Below, in pieces: positions 7,209 to 17,500 of a stretch of 64,000 nucleotides of DNA. Source of the DNA: Tropicimonas sp033101155. Its GTDB lineage: Bacteria; Pseudomonadota; Alphaproteobacteria; Rhodobacterales; Rhodobacteraceae. The stretch's first letter is position 1. Each line of letters opens with the position of its first letter. Made by a program: the position numbers and the translations under genes. Where the stretch lies: NCBI RefSeq assembly GCF_033101155.1, contig NZ_JAWMPX010000001.1, positions 186,001 through 250,000 of the forward strand, given 5' to 3'. The notes beneath the pieces are model-generated. The model was given only the letters and a program-made list of their open reading frames with translations, ran no database searches and was not told the origin of the DNA.

Positions 7209-8969
7209 ATGGAACATGTTGAGGGAAAACCCAGTCTACAAGAGCGTCGCGTCCGGCTGATGAACCGTATCGCCGCCCACCGTTCCGCCCGTGCGCGCCC
7301 CGCAACCGGGTTCGTCAACCAGCCCGAACCGCGCACCATTGGCAGCTTCTCCCGCGGCCGGCAGCTCATTGCCGGCAATTTCCTCTTCGCCGGCCACCTG
7401 ATCGAGGCCCCCGAGACCGCGATGTGGGATCTCGACATGCCTTCGCCCCGCTTCGAGGTCGAGTTGCACGGCTTCCGCTGGCTCGATGATCTCGCCGCCG
7501 TTGGCGATATCGCCGCAAGGACGGTCGCACAACGCTGGGCCTGGGACTGGATCGAGCGCTTCGGGCGTGGTGCCGGGCCGGGCTGGACACCGGATCTTGT
7601 CGGCCGCCGCCTGATCCGCTGGATCAACCACGCGATCTTCCTGCTCAATGGCAGCACGCCGGAGCAATCGCGCCGCTTCTTTCGCGCGCTGGCCGGACAG
7701 ACGCTCTTTCTCTCCCGCCGCTGGCAGGTCGCCGGGCCCGGCCTTCCGCGCTTCGAGGCGCTGACCGGGCTGATCTATGCCGGGCTGTCGCTCAACGGGC
7801 AGGAGAGGCATGTCGGTCCGGCGATCAAGGCGTTGTCTCGGGAATGCGACGCTCGGATCGATGCCGAGGGCGGATTGCCGACCCGCAACCCGGAAGAGTT
7901 GCTGGAAGTCTTCACCCTGCTGATCTGGGCGGCGCAGGCGATGATGGAGGCCGGAAAGCGGCCGGAACAGGAGCTCGAAGACGCCATCCGCCGGATAGCT
8001 CCCACGCTTCGGGCATTGCGCCATGCCGATGGCGGGCTGGCTCGGTTTCATGGCGGCGCGCGCGGGTTGGAGGGGCGGCTCGATCATGCGCTGGCCACTG
8101 CGGGCATCCGTCCCGAGCTGCATGAGGGACTCGCGATGGGCTTCGCACGGCTCGCGGCGGGGCGGACCTCCGTGATCCTCGACGCGGCCCTGCCTCCGGT
8201 TGGCGCGGCCTCGGTCAACGCCCATGCCTCCACGCTCTCCTTCGAAATGACCTCGGGTCGGCGCCCCCTGATCGTCAATTGCGGCCCCGGCGCAACCTTC
8301 GGCGAGACTTGGCGGCGCGCGGGCCGGGCCACGCCGAGCCATTCGACACTGGGAATCGACGGTTTCTCCTCCTCCCGGCTCGGCATGGTCGGATTGGGGC
8401 GCGGAAAGCGGGGCGAGATCCTGCATGACCTGCCAAAGGAGGTTCGCTTCCAGCAGGAATCCAAGGTCGACCGGCTCCATGTCCTCGCCGGCCATGACGG
8501 ATATGTCGCCACGCATGGGCTGACCCATGTCCGCCAGCTCTCGCTGTCCCGCGACGGGCGCACGCTCGATGGCGAGGACACTCTGGGCGCCGTCAGCCGG
8601 GCCGACCGCGCCATATTCGAGCGACACATGACCGAAGCGCAGCTGCAGGGCGTGAGCTTCACAATTCGTTTTCACCTGCATCCGGATGTCGATGCGACGC
8701 TCGACATGGGCGGCGCTGCCATCTCGATGGCGCAGAAGAGCGGGGAGATCTGGGTCTTCCGCTATGCCGGATCGGCCGACCTCGCGCTGGAACCGAGCGT
8801 CTATCTTGAACCGGGCCGACTGAAGCCCCGCGCGAGCCGGCAGATCGTGCTTTCCTGCCGGGTTCTGGACGGAGCTTGCCAGATAAACTGGACCTTGGCG
8901 AAAGCACAGGATACCCCGCAGGCGATCCGAGATGTCGTCCGCGACGATGACGACCACCTGACTGACTGA
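7209..8969 (+). CDS. Heparinase II/III family protein
   Basis: A 586-residue protein of the heparinase II/III family, with an alpha/alpha-toroid N-terminal half (RTIGSFSRGRQLIAGNFLFAGHL, RLIRWINHAIFLLNG) and a beta-sandwich C-terminal half (HASTLSFEMTSGRRPLIVNCGPG, DGYVATHGLTHVRQLSLS). No signal peptide is visible, so it is probably not a secreted polysaccharide lyase of the usual kind. The start at 7209 is chosen because homologues have a similar Arg-rich leader before ARPATGFV. It lies between rsmB and purH, 16 bases before purH, a context I recall as conserved in Rhodobacterales. Substrate unknown. Confidence 0.83.
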   Translation: MEHVEGKPSLQERRVRLMNRIAAHRSARARPATGFVNQPEPRTIGSFSRGRQLIAGNFLFAGHLIEAPETAMWDLDMPSPRFEVELHGFRWLDDLAAVGDIAARTVAQRWAWDWIERFGRGAGPGWTPDLVGRRLIRWINHAIFLLNGSTPEQSRRFFRALAGQTLFLSRRWQVAGPGLPRFEALTGLIYAGLSLNGQERHVGPAIKALSRECDARIDAEGGLPTRNPEELLEVFTLLIWAAQAMMEAGKRPEQELEDAIRRIAPTLRALRHADGGLARFHGGARGLEGRLDHALATAGIRPELHEGLAMGFARLAAGRTSVILDAALPPVGAASVNAHASTLSFEMTSGRRPLIVNCGPGATFGETWRRAGRATPSHSTLGIDGFSSSRLGMVGLGRGKRGEILHDLPKEVRFQQESKVDRLHVLAGHDGYVATHGLTHVRQLSLSRDGRTLDGEDTLGAVSRADRAIFERHMTEAQLQGVSFTIRFHLHPDVDATLDMGGAAISMAQKSGEIWVFRYAGSADLALEPSVYLEPGRLKPRASRQIVLSCRVLDGACQINWTLAKAQDTPQAIRDVVRDDDDHLTD

Positions 8970-8985
8970 ACCGAGGAAAGCTGCC

Positions 8986-10575
8986 ATGTCCGAGACCCGC
9001 CCCATCCGCCGAGCCCTTCTGTCCGTGTCCGACAAGGACGGGCTGGTCGACCTCGGCAAGGCACTTTCCGAGCGTGGTGTGGAACTGCTCTCGACTGGCG
9101 GCACGGCGAAGGCGCTGCGCGAAGCGGGGCTGGCGGTGAAGGACGTCTCCGAGGTGACGGGTTTTCCCGAGATGATGGATGGCCGCGTCAAGACCCTGCA
9201 CCCGAAAGTGCATGGTGGACTGCTGGCGCTCAGGGACAACGAGGAACATGTCTCGGCCATGACCGAGCACGGGATCGTCGAGATCGACCTGCTGGTGGTC
9301 AATCTCTACCCGTTCGAGGAAACGGTCGCGAAAGGCGCCGACTACGACACCTGCATCGAGAATATCGACATTGGCGGGCCGGCGATGATCCGCGCCGCTT
9401 CCAAGAACCACGCCTTCGTAACCGTTGTCACCGATGTCGAGGATTACGCCAAGCTGGTGGGCGATATGGACCAGCATGGTGGCGCGACCTGCGCGAGATT
9501 TCGCAGGAAGCTGGCGCAGATCGCCTATGCGCGCACCGCGGCCTATGACGCCGCCGTCTCGACCTGGATGGCCGGCGCCATCGGCGTCGAGACCCCGCGG
9601 CGCCGCGCCGTGGCCGGCACGCTGGCCCAGACCATGCGCTACGGTGAGAACCCGCATCAGAAAGCGGCCTTCTACAAGGACGGCTCGGACCGCCCCGGTG
9701 TCGCCACGGCGAAACAGCTTCAGGGCAAGGAGCTGAGCTACAACAATATCAACGACACGGATGCCGCGTTCGAACTGGTCTCCGAGTTCGCACCTGCGGA
9801 CGGGCCTGCCTGCGCGATCATCAAGCATGCCAATCCCTGCGGCGTGGCGCGTGGCGCGACGCTGGCCGAGGCCTATTCCCGCGCCTTTGATTGCGACCGC
9901 ACCTCCGCGTTCGGCGGCATCATCGCACTGAACCAGCCGCTGGACGCCGAAACCGCCAAGGAGATCGCCGAGATCTTCACCGAGGTCGTCATCGCCCCGC
10001 AGATTCTGCCGGAAGCCGCCGAGATCTTTGCCAAGAAGAAGAACCTGCGCCTGCTCGAAACCGGCGGCTTGCCCGATCCGCGCGCGGTCGGAACCACGAT
10101 CCGTCAGGTCTCCGGCGGTTACCTGGTCCAGGACAAGGATACCGGCCACGTCTCGCTGGAGGACCTCAAGGTCGTGACCAAGCGGGCACCGACGGAAGAC
10201 GAGCTGCGTGATCTGCTCTTCGCCTGGAAGGTCGCAAAACACGTGAAGTCGAACGCGATTGTCTATGTCAATGACGGCGCGACGGTCGGCGTCGGCGCAG
10301 GCCAGATGAGCCGGGTCGACTCGACCCGCATCGCGGCGCGCAAATCGCAGGACATGGCCGCCGAGCTCGGTCTCGACGCGCCGCTGACCAAGGGCTCGGT
10401 CGTCGCCTCCGACGCCTTCTTCCCCTTCCCGGACGGTCTGCTGACAGCCGCCGAGGCCGGCGCAACAGCAGTGATCCAGCCGGGCGGTTCGATGCGGGAC
10501 GACACAGTGATCGCGGCGGCAGACGAAGCCGGTATCGCCATGGTCTTCTCCGGCATGCGCCACTTCCGGCACTGA
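8986..10575 (+). CDS. purH: Bifunctional AICAR transformylase / IMP cyclohydrolase
   Basis: PurH catalyses the last two steps of de novo IMP synthesis. The 529-residue protein has the N-terminal IMP cyclohydrolase (MGS-like) domain with ALLSVSDKDGLVDLGKAL, STGGTAKAL, VSEVTGFPEMMDGRVKTLHP and the AICAR transformylase domain with RYGENPHQKAAFY, ELSYNNINDTDAA, IIKHANPCGVA and SDAFFPFPDG. The start follows a GAGGAAAG site. It is followed after 4 bases by lspA. Confidence 0.97.
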   Translation: MSETRPIRRALLSVSDKDGLVDLGKALSERGVELLSTGGTAKALREAGLAVKDVSEVTGFPEMMDGRVKTLHPKVHGGLLALRDNEEHVSAMTEHGIVEIDLLVVNLYPFEETVAKGADYDTCIENIDIGGPAMIRAASKNHAFVTVVTDVEDYAKLVGDMDQHGGATCARFRRKLAQIAYARTAAYDAAVSTWMAGAIGVETPRRRAVAGTLAQTMRYGENPHQKAAFYKDGSDRPGVATAKQLQGKELSYNNINDTDAAFELVSEFAPADGPACAIIKHANPCGVARGATLAEAYSRAFDCDRTSAFGGIIALNQPLDAETAKEIAEIFTEVVIAPQILPEAAEIFAKKKNLRLLETGGLPDPRAVGTTIRQVSGGYLVQDKDTGHVSLEDLKVVTKRAPTEDELRDLLFAWKVAKHVKSNAIVYVNDGATVGVGAGQMSRVDSTRIAARKSQDMAAELGLDAPLTKGSVVASDAFFPFPDGLLTAAEAGATAVIQPGGSMRDDTVIAAADEAGIAMVFSGMRHFRH

Positions 10576-10579
10576 ACGG

Positions 10580-11062
10580 ATGCGGTCTCTCTGGCTCGCG
10601 GCTCTGGCCGCCTTCCTCTTCGACCAGTGGTCAAAATTCCACGTCTTCGGGCTGTTCAGCTCGGAGGCGTTGGCCCAGATCGACGTTGCCCCGCCCTATC
10701 TCGTCTTCCGCAAGGGCATGAACACGGGCGTCAATTTCGGCCTCTTTGCCGACAGCGCCGCAGGGCAGCGCTGGATTCTGATCGTGCTCTCGGTCGCTCT
10801 CTGCGCAATGCTGCTCTACTGGGCGAAAAAGAACTTCCACAACTGGAGGTCCTTTGCCTCCGCCGGTCTGATCATCGGCGGCGCGCTGGGCAATGCCTTC
10901 GACCGGCTGCTCTATCCGGGCGTGCGCGACTTTCTCAACATGTCCTGCTGCGGCTTCCAGAATCCGTATGTTTTCAACGTGGCGGATGTGTTCATCTTCC
11001 TCGGTGCCTTTGGGCTCATTCTTTTCACGGGAGATTCCGCCGAGGGCGAAAAGCCCTCGTGA
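10580..11062 (+). CDS. lspA: Lipoprotein signal peptidase (signal peptidase II)
   Basis: Inner-membrane aspartic protease that removes signal peptides from diacylated prolipoproteins. 160 residues with four hydrophobic segments. Conserved motifs: FDQWSKF near residue 14, MNTGVNFGLF, GALGNAFDRL, and the catalytic aspartates in GVRDFLN (D117) and FNVADVFIF (D136), spaced 19 apart as in characterised enzymes. The adjacent gene encodes a lipoprotein, a fitting substrate. Confidence 0.95.
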   Translation: MRSLWLAALAAFLFDQWSKFHVFGLFSSEALAQIDVAPPYLVFRKGMNTGVNFGLFADSAAGQRWILIVLSVALCAMLLYWAKKNFHNWRSFASAGLIIGGALGNAFDRLLYPGVRDFLNMSCCGFQNPYVFNVADVFIFLGAFGLILFTGDSAEGEKPS

Positions 11063-11114
11063 CGCGGGCGCTTGCTTGGGCTAAAGAGGCGAAAAGCGGA
11101 TGACGGAGGCAGCG

Positions 11115-11651
11115 ATGCGAGCGACGGTACTGGCACGGGCAGGTGTGCTGCTTGCGCTCTGCGTGACGGTTGCCGGCTGCGAGCGAAGAGAGCCCGGACT
11201 GATGCAACCGCAACGCGGCCAGAACACTCCGGACGAGTTTGCAATCCTGCCCACCAAGCCGATCGAAATCCCCAAGGATCTGAACGCATTGCCCGCGCCG
11301 ACCACTGGCGTGGCGAACCGGACCGATGTCAATCCGCAAGCCGAAGCCGTCGCGGCGCTCGGCGGCAACCCGGCCCGCATCCAGACGGATGGCAAGCTTG
11401 GCCCGGATGGAGCGCTGATCCGGCAAACCACGCGTTACGGCGTCGATCCGCAGATCCGTACCGATCTGGCTGTGGCTGATCTCGAATTCCGCAAGCGCAA
11501 TCGGGGACGCTTGATGGAGCGGCTCTTTGGTCTCACGACCTATTATGACGCCTACGAGCGCGAAGAACTGAACCAGCACAGCACGACTTGGCTGTACCGC
11601 AGCAAGGGCCGCGCCACGTCTGCCGCTCCGCCGGACCCGGAAGCGAACTAA
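11115..11651 (+). CDS. DUF3035 predicted lipoprotein
   Basis: A 178-residue predicted outer-membrane or periplasmic lipoprotein of the DUF3035 family found in Rhodobacterales. It has a type II signal peptide with lipobox VAGC and then FAILPTKPIEIPKDLNALPAP, the recognisable family stretch. The ATG at 11115 is preferred over 11100 because GGAGG lies 5 bases upstream. Function is unknown. It sits between lspA and the M16 peptidase pair. Confidence 0.82.
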   Translation: MRATVLARAGVLLALCVTVAGCERREPGLMQPQRGQNTPDEFAILPTKPIEIPKDLNALPAPTTGVANRTDVNPQAEAVAALGGNPARIQTDGKLGPDGALIRQTTRYGVDPQIRTDLAVADLEFRKRNRGRLMERLFGLTTYYDAYEREELNQHSTTWLYRSKGRATSAAPPDPEAN

Positions 11652-11747
11652 GAATTCTCTCAACCGCGGTCACATCCTCGTGGAGGCGGTTGATTGCCGC
11701 GTCCACGGCCGTATCTTTCATCCCAATCTGATCTGATGAGGATTGAT

Positions 11748-13106
11748 ATGCATCGAGCCATCGCGCCGACCCTTCTTCTGGCCTGCGGACTGGCCTTGCC
11801 CACCGTGACAACCGCCGAAGAAGTCACGAGCTTCACGCTGGACAATGGCATGGACGTGGTGGTGATCGAGGATCACCGTGCTCCCGTTGCCGTGAACATG
11901 GTCTGGTACCGGGTCGGGGCCGCGGACGAGCCCGCCGGCAAATCCGGAATCGCCCATTTTCTCGAACACCTGATGTTCAAGGGGACAGAATCGCTTGAGC
12001 CGGGCGAGTTCTCCTCCACGGTCGAACTCAATGGCGGGTCGGACAATGCCTTCACCAGCCAGGATTACACCGGCTATTTCCAACGCGTCGCCGCTGATCG
12101 ACTCGGCCTGATGATGGAGATGGAGGCGGATCGGATGACCGGTCTGCAACTGACCGATGCCGAAGTTCTGCCCGAGCGCGACGTGATTCTCGAGGAACGT
12201 AACCAGCGCGTCGAGAACAGCGCCGGTGCGCTGTTTGGAGAGCAGATGCGGGCGGCGCAGTATTTCAATCACCCGTACGGCATCCCCATCATCGGCTGGA
12301 AACACGAGATGGAAGGGCTGGGCCGTGAGGATGCGCTGGATTTCTACTCGGAGTATTACGCCCCCAACAATGCGATCCTGATCGTCGCTGGCGATGTCGA
12401 GCCTGAAGAGATCCGCACACTGGCTGAGGCGCATTACGGCGCAATCCCCGCCAATCCGGACCTGCCCGACCGCGTCCGCCCGCAGGAACCGCCGCAACGG
12501 GCCGAGCGTCGCCTGAGCTTCGCCGATCCGAGGGTCGGCAACCCGTATGTCAAGCGGACCTATCTCGCCCCGGAGCGCAATTCCGGCGCACAGCAGGAAG
12601 CGGCCGCGCTGGTCTATCTCGCGGAGCTTCTGGGCGGATCAAGCGCCAGCTCCCTGATGGGACAAATGCTGGAATTTGACGAAAAATCAGCGCTCTACAC
12701 CACTGCTTTTTATGACGGGCTATCGCTGGACGCGACCACCTTCACCCTGCTGGTCATGCCGGTCGAGGGTCGCACACTGGCTGAGGGCGAGGCCGACATG
12801 GATCGCGCCATCGCCCGTTTTCTGGAAGAAGGCGTCGATGAAGCCACCTTCGAACGGCTGAAGATGCAGCTTCGCGCGAACGAGATCTATCGCAAGGACA
12901 GCCTGCAAGGTCTCGCGCGCAGCTATGGCGAGGCGCTGACCTCGGGGCTGACTGTCGAGGACGTGCAGGCCTGGCCGGAGGTCCTTCAAAAAGTGACCCC
13001 CGAAGATGTCGAGGCCGCCGCAGCCCGGCTCTTCGATCGTGCCAATGCCGTGACGGGCTATCTCGAGAAGGAAGAACTGGCGATGCTGACGGAGACTGCC
13101 CAATGA
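11748..13106 (+). CDS. M16-family zinc metallopeptidase, active subunit
   Basis: Periplasmic insulinase-like peptidase of the M16B type, 452 residues, with a signal peptide (MHRAIAPTLLLACGLALPTVTTA). The inverted zinc motif HFLEH (H70, E73, H74) is intact, with the downstream glutamate region ERDVILEERNQRVEN supplying the third ligand. Start at 11748 has GAGGA just upstream; an in-frame ATG at 11736 lacks a ribosome site. The gene overlaps the next M16 gene by four bases; such pairs usually form a heterodimer with one active and one inactive subunit, like mitochondrial processing peptidase. Confidence 0.92.
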   Translation: MHRAIAPTLLLACGLALPTVTTAEEVTSFTLDNGMDVVVIEDHRAPVAVNMVWYRVGAADEPAGKSGIAHFLEHLMFKGTESLEPGEFSSTVELNGGSDNAFTSQDYTGYFQRVAADRLGLMMEMEADRMTGLQLTDAEVLPERDVILEERNQRVENSAGALFGEQMRAAQYFNHPYGIPIIGWKHEMEGLGREDALDFYSEYYAPNNAILIVAGDVEPEEIRTLAEAHYGAIPANPDLPDRVRPQEPPQRAERRLSFADPRVGNPYVKRTYLAPERNSGAQQEAAALVYLAELLGGSSASSLMGQMLEFDEKSALYTTAFYDGLSLDATTFTLLVMPVEGRTLAEGEADMDRAIARFLEEGVDEATFERLKMQLRANEIYRKDSLQGLARSYGEALTSGLTVEDVQAWPEVLQKVTPEDVEAAAARLFDRANAVTGYLEKEELAMLTETAQ

Positions 13107-14416
13107 TCCGATTTGTCCTTGCCGTGACCCTGACCCTTTTCGCCACCCTGCCGGCACGGGCCGAAATCGACATTCTGGAGGTCGAGAGCCCTGGCGGCTT
13201 CAAGGCGTGGCTGGTCGAGGAGCATTCGATCCCCTTCGTCGCGTTGGAGTTGCGGTTTCGGGGCGGCACCAGCCTCGACGCGCCCGGCAAGCGTGGCGCG
13301 ATCAACCTTATGACAGCGCTGCTGGAAGAGGGCGCAGGCGAGATGGACTCGCAAGCCTTCACCATCGCCACCGAAAGCCTTGCCGCCGAGTTCCGCTTCC
13401 GTGCCCATGATGATGCGGTCGCAATCTCCGTCAAGGTGCTGACGGAAAACCGCGCCGAAGCCATGGAACTGCTGCGCCAGGCCCTCATCGAGCCCCGGTT
13501 CGACGAAGATGCGATCGAGCGGGTGCGTAGTCAGGTTCTCGCAGGCATCATGTCGGACGCGACAGACCCCGAAGCCATGGCCTCCCGCCGCTTTCACGAG
13601 CTGGCTTTCGGGGACCACCCCTATGGAAGCGTCTCTGACGGCACCGTGGACAGCGTCACCGCGCTGTCGCGGGACGACCTAACCGCTGCGCATGGCGCGG
13701 TTCTGGGTCAGGACCGCGTCTTCGCCTCGGCCGTTGGCGATATTACAGCCGAAGAGCTCACGGACTTGCTCGACACGCTGCTGGGCGAGTTGCCCGCAAC
13801 AGGCGCGCCTCTTGCGGAACGGATCGACTACAGCCTCGATGGTGGTCTGACCCTTGTCGATTTCGACACGCCGCAATCGGTCATCCTGTTTGGCCAGCGC
13901 GGTCTGGAACGCCACGACCCGGACTTCTTCCCGGCCTATGTCATGGCCCAGATCCTCGGCGGCGGCGGCTTCTCTTCTCGCCTCATGGAAGAGGTGCGCG
14001 AGAAGCGCGGCCTGACCTACGGCATCGGCGCCTATCTCTATCCGATGGACCTCTCCGAGATGTTCATGGGCATGACCTCCACGGTGAATGCCCGGGCTGG
14101 CGAGACGGTGGCGGTGATCCGGGACGAATGGCTGCGGCTGGCCGAGGACGGCGTCAGCGCGGAAGAGCTCGAACGCGCTCAAACCTACCTGACCGGCGCC
14201 TATCCCTTGCGCTTCGACGGCAACGGGCGGATCGCCAACATCCTCGTCGGCATGCAGATGGACGCGTTGACGCCGGATTATATCCGGACCCGCAACGACC
14301 GGATCAATGCCGTGACTGTGGAAGATATCCAGCGGGTCGCCAGTGAGCTGGTCGATCTCGACGGGCTGCATTTCGTCGTTGTCGGCAAGCCGGAAGGGCT
14401 CGAAGCGACGAATTAA
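13103..14416 (+). CDS. M16-family peptidase-like protein, probable inactive partner
   Basis: 437-residue M16 homologue with a signal peptide (MIRFVLAVTLTLFATLPARA). At the place of the HxxEH zinc motif it reads INLMTALLEEGAGE, so the zinc ligands are missing. It retains the C-terminal substrate-binding region GGGGFSSRLMEEVREKRGLTYGI. This is the usual non-catalytic half of a tandem M16 pair. Start overlaps the stop of the active subunit, implying coupled translation. Confidence 0.9.
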   Translation: MIRFVLAVTLTLFATLPARAEIDILEVESPGGFKAWLVEEHSIPFVALELRFRGGTSLDAPGKRGAINLMTALLEEGAGEMDSQAFTIATESLAAEFRFRAHDDAVAISVKVLTENRAEAMELLRQALIEPRFDEDAIERVRSQVLAGIMSDATDPEAMASRRFHELAFGDHPYGSVSDGTVDSVTALSRDDLTAAHGAVLGQDRVFASAVGDITAEELTDLLDTLLGELPATGAPLAERIDYSLDGGLTLVDFDTPQSVILFGQRGLERHDPDFFPAYVMAQILGGGGFSSRLMEEVREKRGLTYGIGAYLYPMDLSEMFMGMTSTVNARAGETVAVIRDEWLRLAEDGVSAEELERAQTYLTGAYPLRFDGNGRIANILVGMQMDALTPDYIRTRNDRINAVTVEDIQRVASELVDLDGLHFVVVGKPEGLEATN

Positions 14417-14483
14417 GTGCACCAGGAGCCGTTTGACGCGGCTCTGGTTGCACGTCTTGATTCGCATTGTCCAAGTGACCGGA

Positions 14484-14515
14484 AGAGCGGGGGGCGGCGC
14501 CCCCTCGCTCTTTTT
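14484..14515 (+). terminator. Rho-independent terminator of the M16 operon
   Basis: Stem AGAGCG-GGGGG pairs with CCCCC-t-CGCTCT (one bulged T) around a 5-base CGGCG loop, followed by TTTTTCTC. An additional imperfect hairpin precedes it (about 14417-14453, GTGCA.../...TGCAC). It separates the M16 pair from the convergent RND pump gene. Confidence 0.78.
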
Positions 14516-14530
14516 CTCAACGCAGACCCG

Positions 14531-17500
14531 TCAGGTCCGGAACACCCGGTAGATCGCCGGGATCACCAACACCGTCAGCAGGGTCGAGCTGAGCAACCCA
14601 AAGAGCAGTGACAGGGCGAGCCCCTGGAAGATCGGATCGGCCAGGATCACAGCCGCGCCGATCATCGCCGCAATTGCCGTCAGAAGGATCGGCTTGAAGC
14701 GGATGGCACCGGCCTCGATCAGGGTCTCGATCTTGTCCTTTTCCGGGTCGGCATGGCGGATGAAATCCACCAACAGGATCGAGTTTCGCACGATGATCCC
14801 CGCCAGCGCGATGAAGCCGATCATCGACGGCGCGGAGAATGGCGCTTCGAAGAGCCAATGCCCGCCCATGATGCCGACAAAGGTCAGCGGAATCGGGGTC
14901 AGGATCACCAGCGGCAGCTTGAAGGAACCGAACTGCGCCACCACAAGGATGTAGATCGCCAGCAGCGCCACCGCGAAGGCCGCGCCCATGTCGCGGAACG
15001 TGACCCAAGTCACCTCCCATTCGCCGTCCCAGAGTAGGGTGACGGTGGATTCGTCCTCCGGCTGGCCGTTGAGGCGGATGTCGGGCTTCGTCCCCTCCTC
15101 CCATTCCATTCCGTCCAGCGCGTCCGCGACGGCGATCATGCCATAGATCGGCGCCTCGAAATCCCCGGCCATCTCGGCCGTGACCATCTCGGCGGCGCGG
15201 CCATTATGCCGGAAGATCGGGAAGGAGGCGCGCTCTTCCGTGATCTCCACCACGTCGCCCAGCTCCACCACGCCCCGCGCTCCGGGCAGGACATTGGCCG
15301 GGATTGGGGTTGAGAGAAAGCGTTCGTCGACAACACGGTCGGAGCGGTCGCGCTCGATGGTGATCGGGATCGGGCGGCGACCCTCGCCACGATGCGAATA
15401 CCCGACGGTCGAGCCGTGATTGAGCAGCGCCAGCGTGGTGAAGACGTCCGCCTCCTCGACGCCGAAGAACTCGAGCTGGTCGGCAGAGATCGTCGCCCGC
15501 AGGCGGCGAGGCTGCTCGCCGAAGCTGTCATCGACATCGACAACGTAAGGAATCGCCTCGAAGGCGGCGCGGATCTTCTCGGCGGAGGCGCGGCGGGTCT
15601 CCGGGTCCGGGCCATAAACCTCCGCCAACAGCGTCGCCATGACCGGCGGGCCAGGGGGCGGTTCGACCGTTTTCAACCGTGTGCCTTCGGGCAGGTCCAG
15701 CCCGTTCAGCCGCTCGCGGATCTCCAGCGCGATCTCGTGGCTGGTACGCTCGCGGTGTTCCTTGTGGTCGAGATTGATCTGCACATCGCCCAGATTCGGC
15801 TGCGTGCGCAGGTAATAGTGGCGCACAAGCCCGTTGAAGTTGAAGGGCGCAGCGGCGCCGGCATGGGTTTGAACGGACAGCACTTCTTCGAGTTGGAGCA
15901 CTTCGCGGGCCACGTCCTGCGCCACCGCATCGGTTACCTCGACGGAGGCGCCTTCAGGCAGGTCGATCACCACGGAGAGCTCCGACTTGTTGTCGAATGG
16001 CAAGAGCTTGACCGTCACGTCCTGCGTGTAGATCAGGCCGAGCGAGCCGAAGGAGATCACCACGGCGGCGAGCAGGAAAAGCAGGCTGCCGGATTTGGTC
16101 TTCAGCAGCGGCCGGGCGACGGCAGAATAGAGACGACCGAGCGCGCCACCATGATGGCCTTCGCCGGAATGGTCATGCGCCGGCGCCTTACCGGCGATCT
16201 TGACCATCAGCCAGGGCGTGATGATCACCGCGACGAAGAAGGAGAAGATCATCGCGGCACTGGCATTGGCCGGGATCGGGGACATGTAGGGGCCCATCAA
16301 CCCGGAGACGAAGAGCATCGGCAGCAGGGCCGCGACGACTGTAAGCGTGGCGACGATGGTCGGGTTGCCGACCTCGGCCACGGCGCGGATCGCCTTTTGC
16401 GTGCGGTTCTCCTTGTCCGGCATCGCCCAGTGGCGGGCAATGTTCTCGATCACCACGATGGCGTCGTCGACGAGGATGCCGATGGAGAAGATCAGCGCGA
16501 AGAGCGAGACCCTGTTGAGCGTGTAGCCCATGATCCAGGCCGCGAAGAGCGTCAGCAGGATCGTCACTGGAATAACCACGGCGACGACGATGCTCTCCCG
16601 CCAGCCGATGGCAAAGAGCACCAGCGCAACGATGGAAACCGTCGCCAATCCGAGATGGAACAACAGCTCGTTGGCCTTCTCGTTCGCCGTCTCGCCATAG
16701 TCACGGGTCACATCGATCTGGACGCTGTGCGGGATCAGGTCCTCTTCGAGCAGATGGACCCGGTGCAGGATCTCCTCGGCCACCACGACAGCGTTTGAGC
16801 CCGCGCGCTTGGCAATCGCCAGAGTCACCGCCGGCGTTCGCGTGATCTCGCCATCCTCGCCGCGCGTTACATTGGCGACGATCTTGTCGGAGGTGTCGGG
16901 CACGAAGCTCACATCGGCCACGTCACGGACATAGACCGGCCTGTTGTCACGCGTGGTCAGCAGCAGGTTGGCCACATCGGCGGGTGCCTTCAACGTCTCG
17001 CCCGCGACCAGCGCGATCTGTTCGCCGCCATCGCGGACGTAACCGGTGTTGAAGGCGCGGTTCGCCCCTTCGACCTTGCCGGCAAGCTGTTGAAGCGTCA
17101 CGCCGTAGAGCGCCAGCCGCTCCGGGTCCGGCGCGATGCGGATCGCCTCCGGGCTCTCGCCGACGAGATAAGTCAGCCCCACATCCGGGATCTTGGCCAG
17201 CTCGACCTGAAGCTCGCGGGCGATCCGTGTCAGGTCATTGGCGCTCACGCCTGTCTCGGGCTTCGGACTGAGGGTCAACGAGACGATCGCGACATCGTCG
17301 ATGCCGCGCCCGACGATCAGAGGCTCGTCGATGCCGACCGGAATCCGGTCCAGATTGGCGCGTACCTTGTCATGCACGCGCAGGATCGCGGTGTCCGCCG
17401 GGGTGCCAACAAGGAAACGGGCCATGACCAGCGCGTAGTCGTCGCTGGTCTGGGAATAGACATGCTCGACCTCGTTGATGCCCTGCACGATGGTCTCCAT

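Noticed and set aside
7236..9302. Long minus-strand open frame opposite the heparinase-like gene
   Set aside because: Same antisense artefact; no ribosome site, no domain, overlaps two well supported genes.
8659..10572. Very long open frame on the strand opposite purH
   Set aside because: It mirrors the strongly conserved purH on the other strand; the product is low-complexity Gly/Arg/Asp-rich with no motif, an expected effect of high GC at third codon positions.
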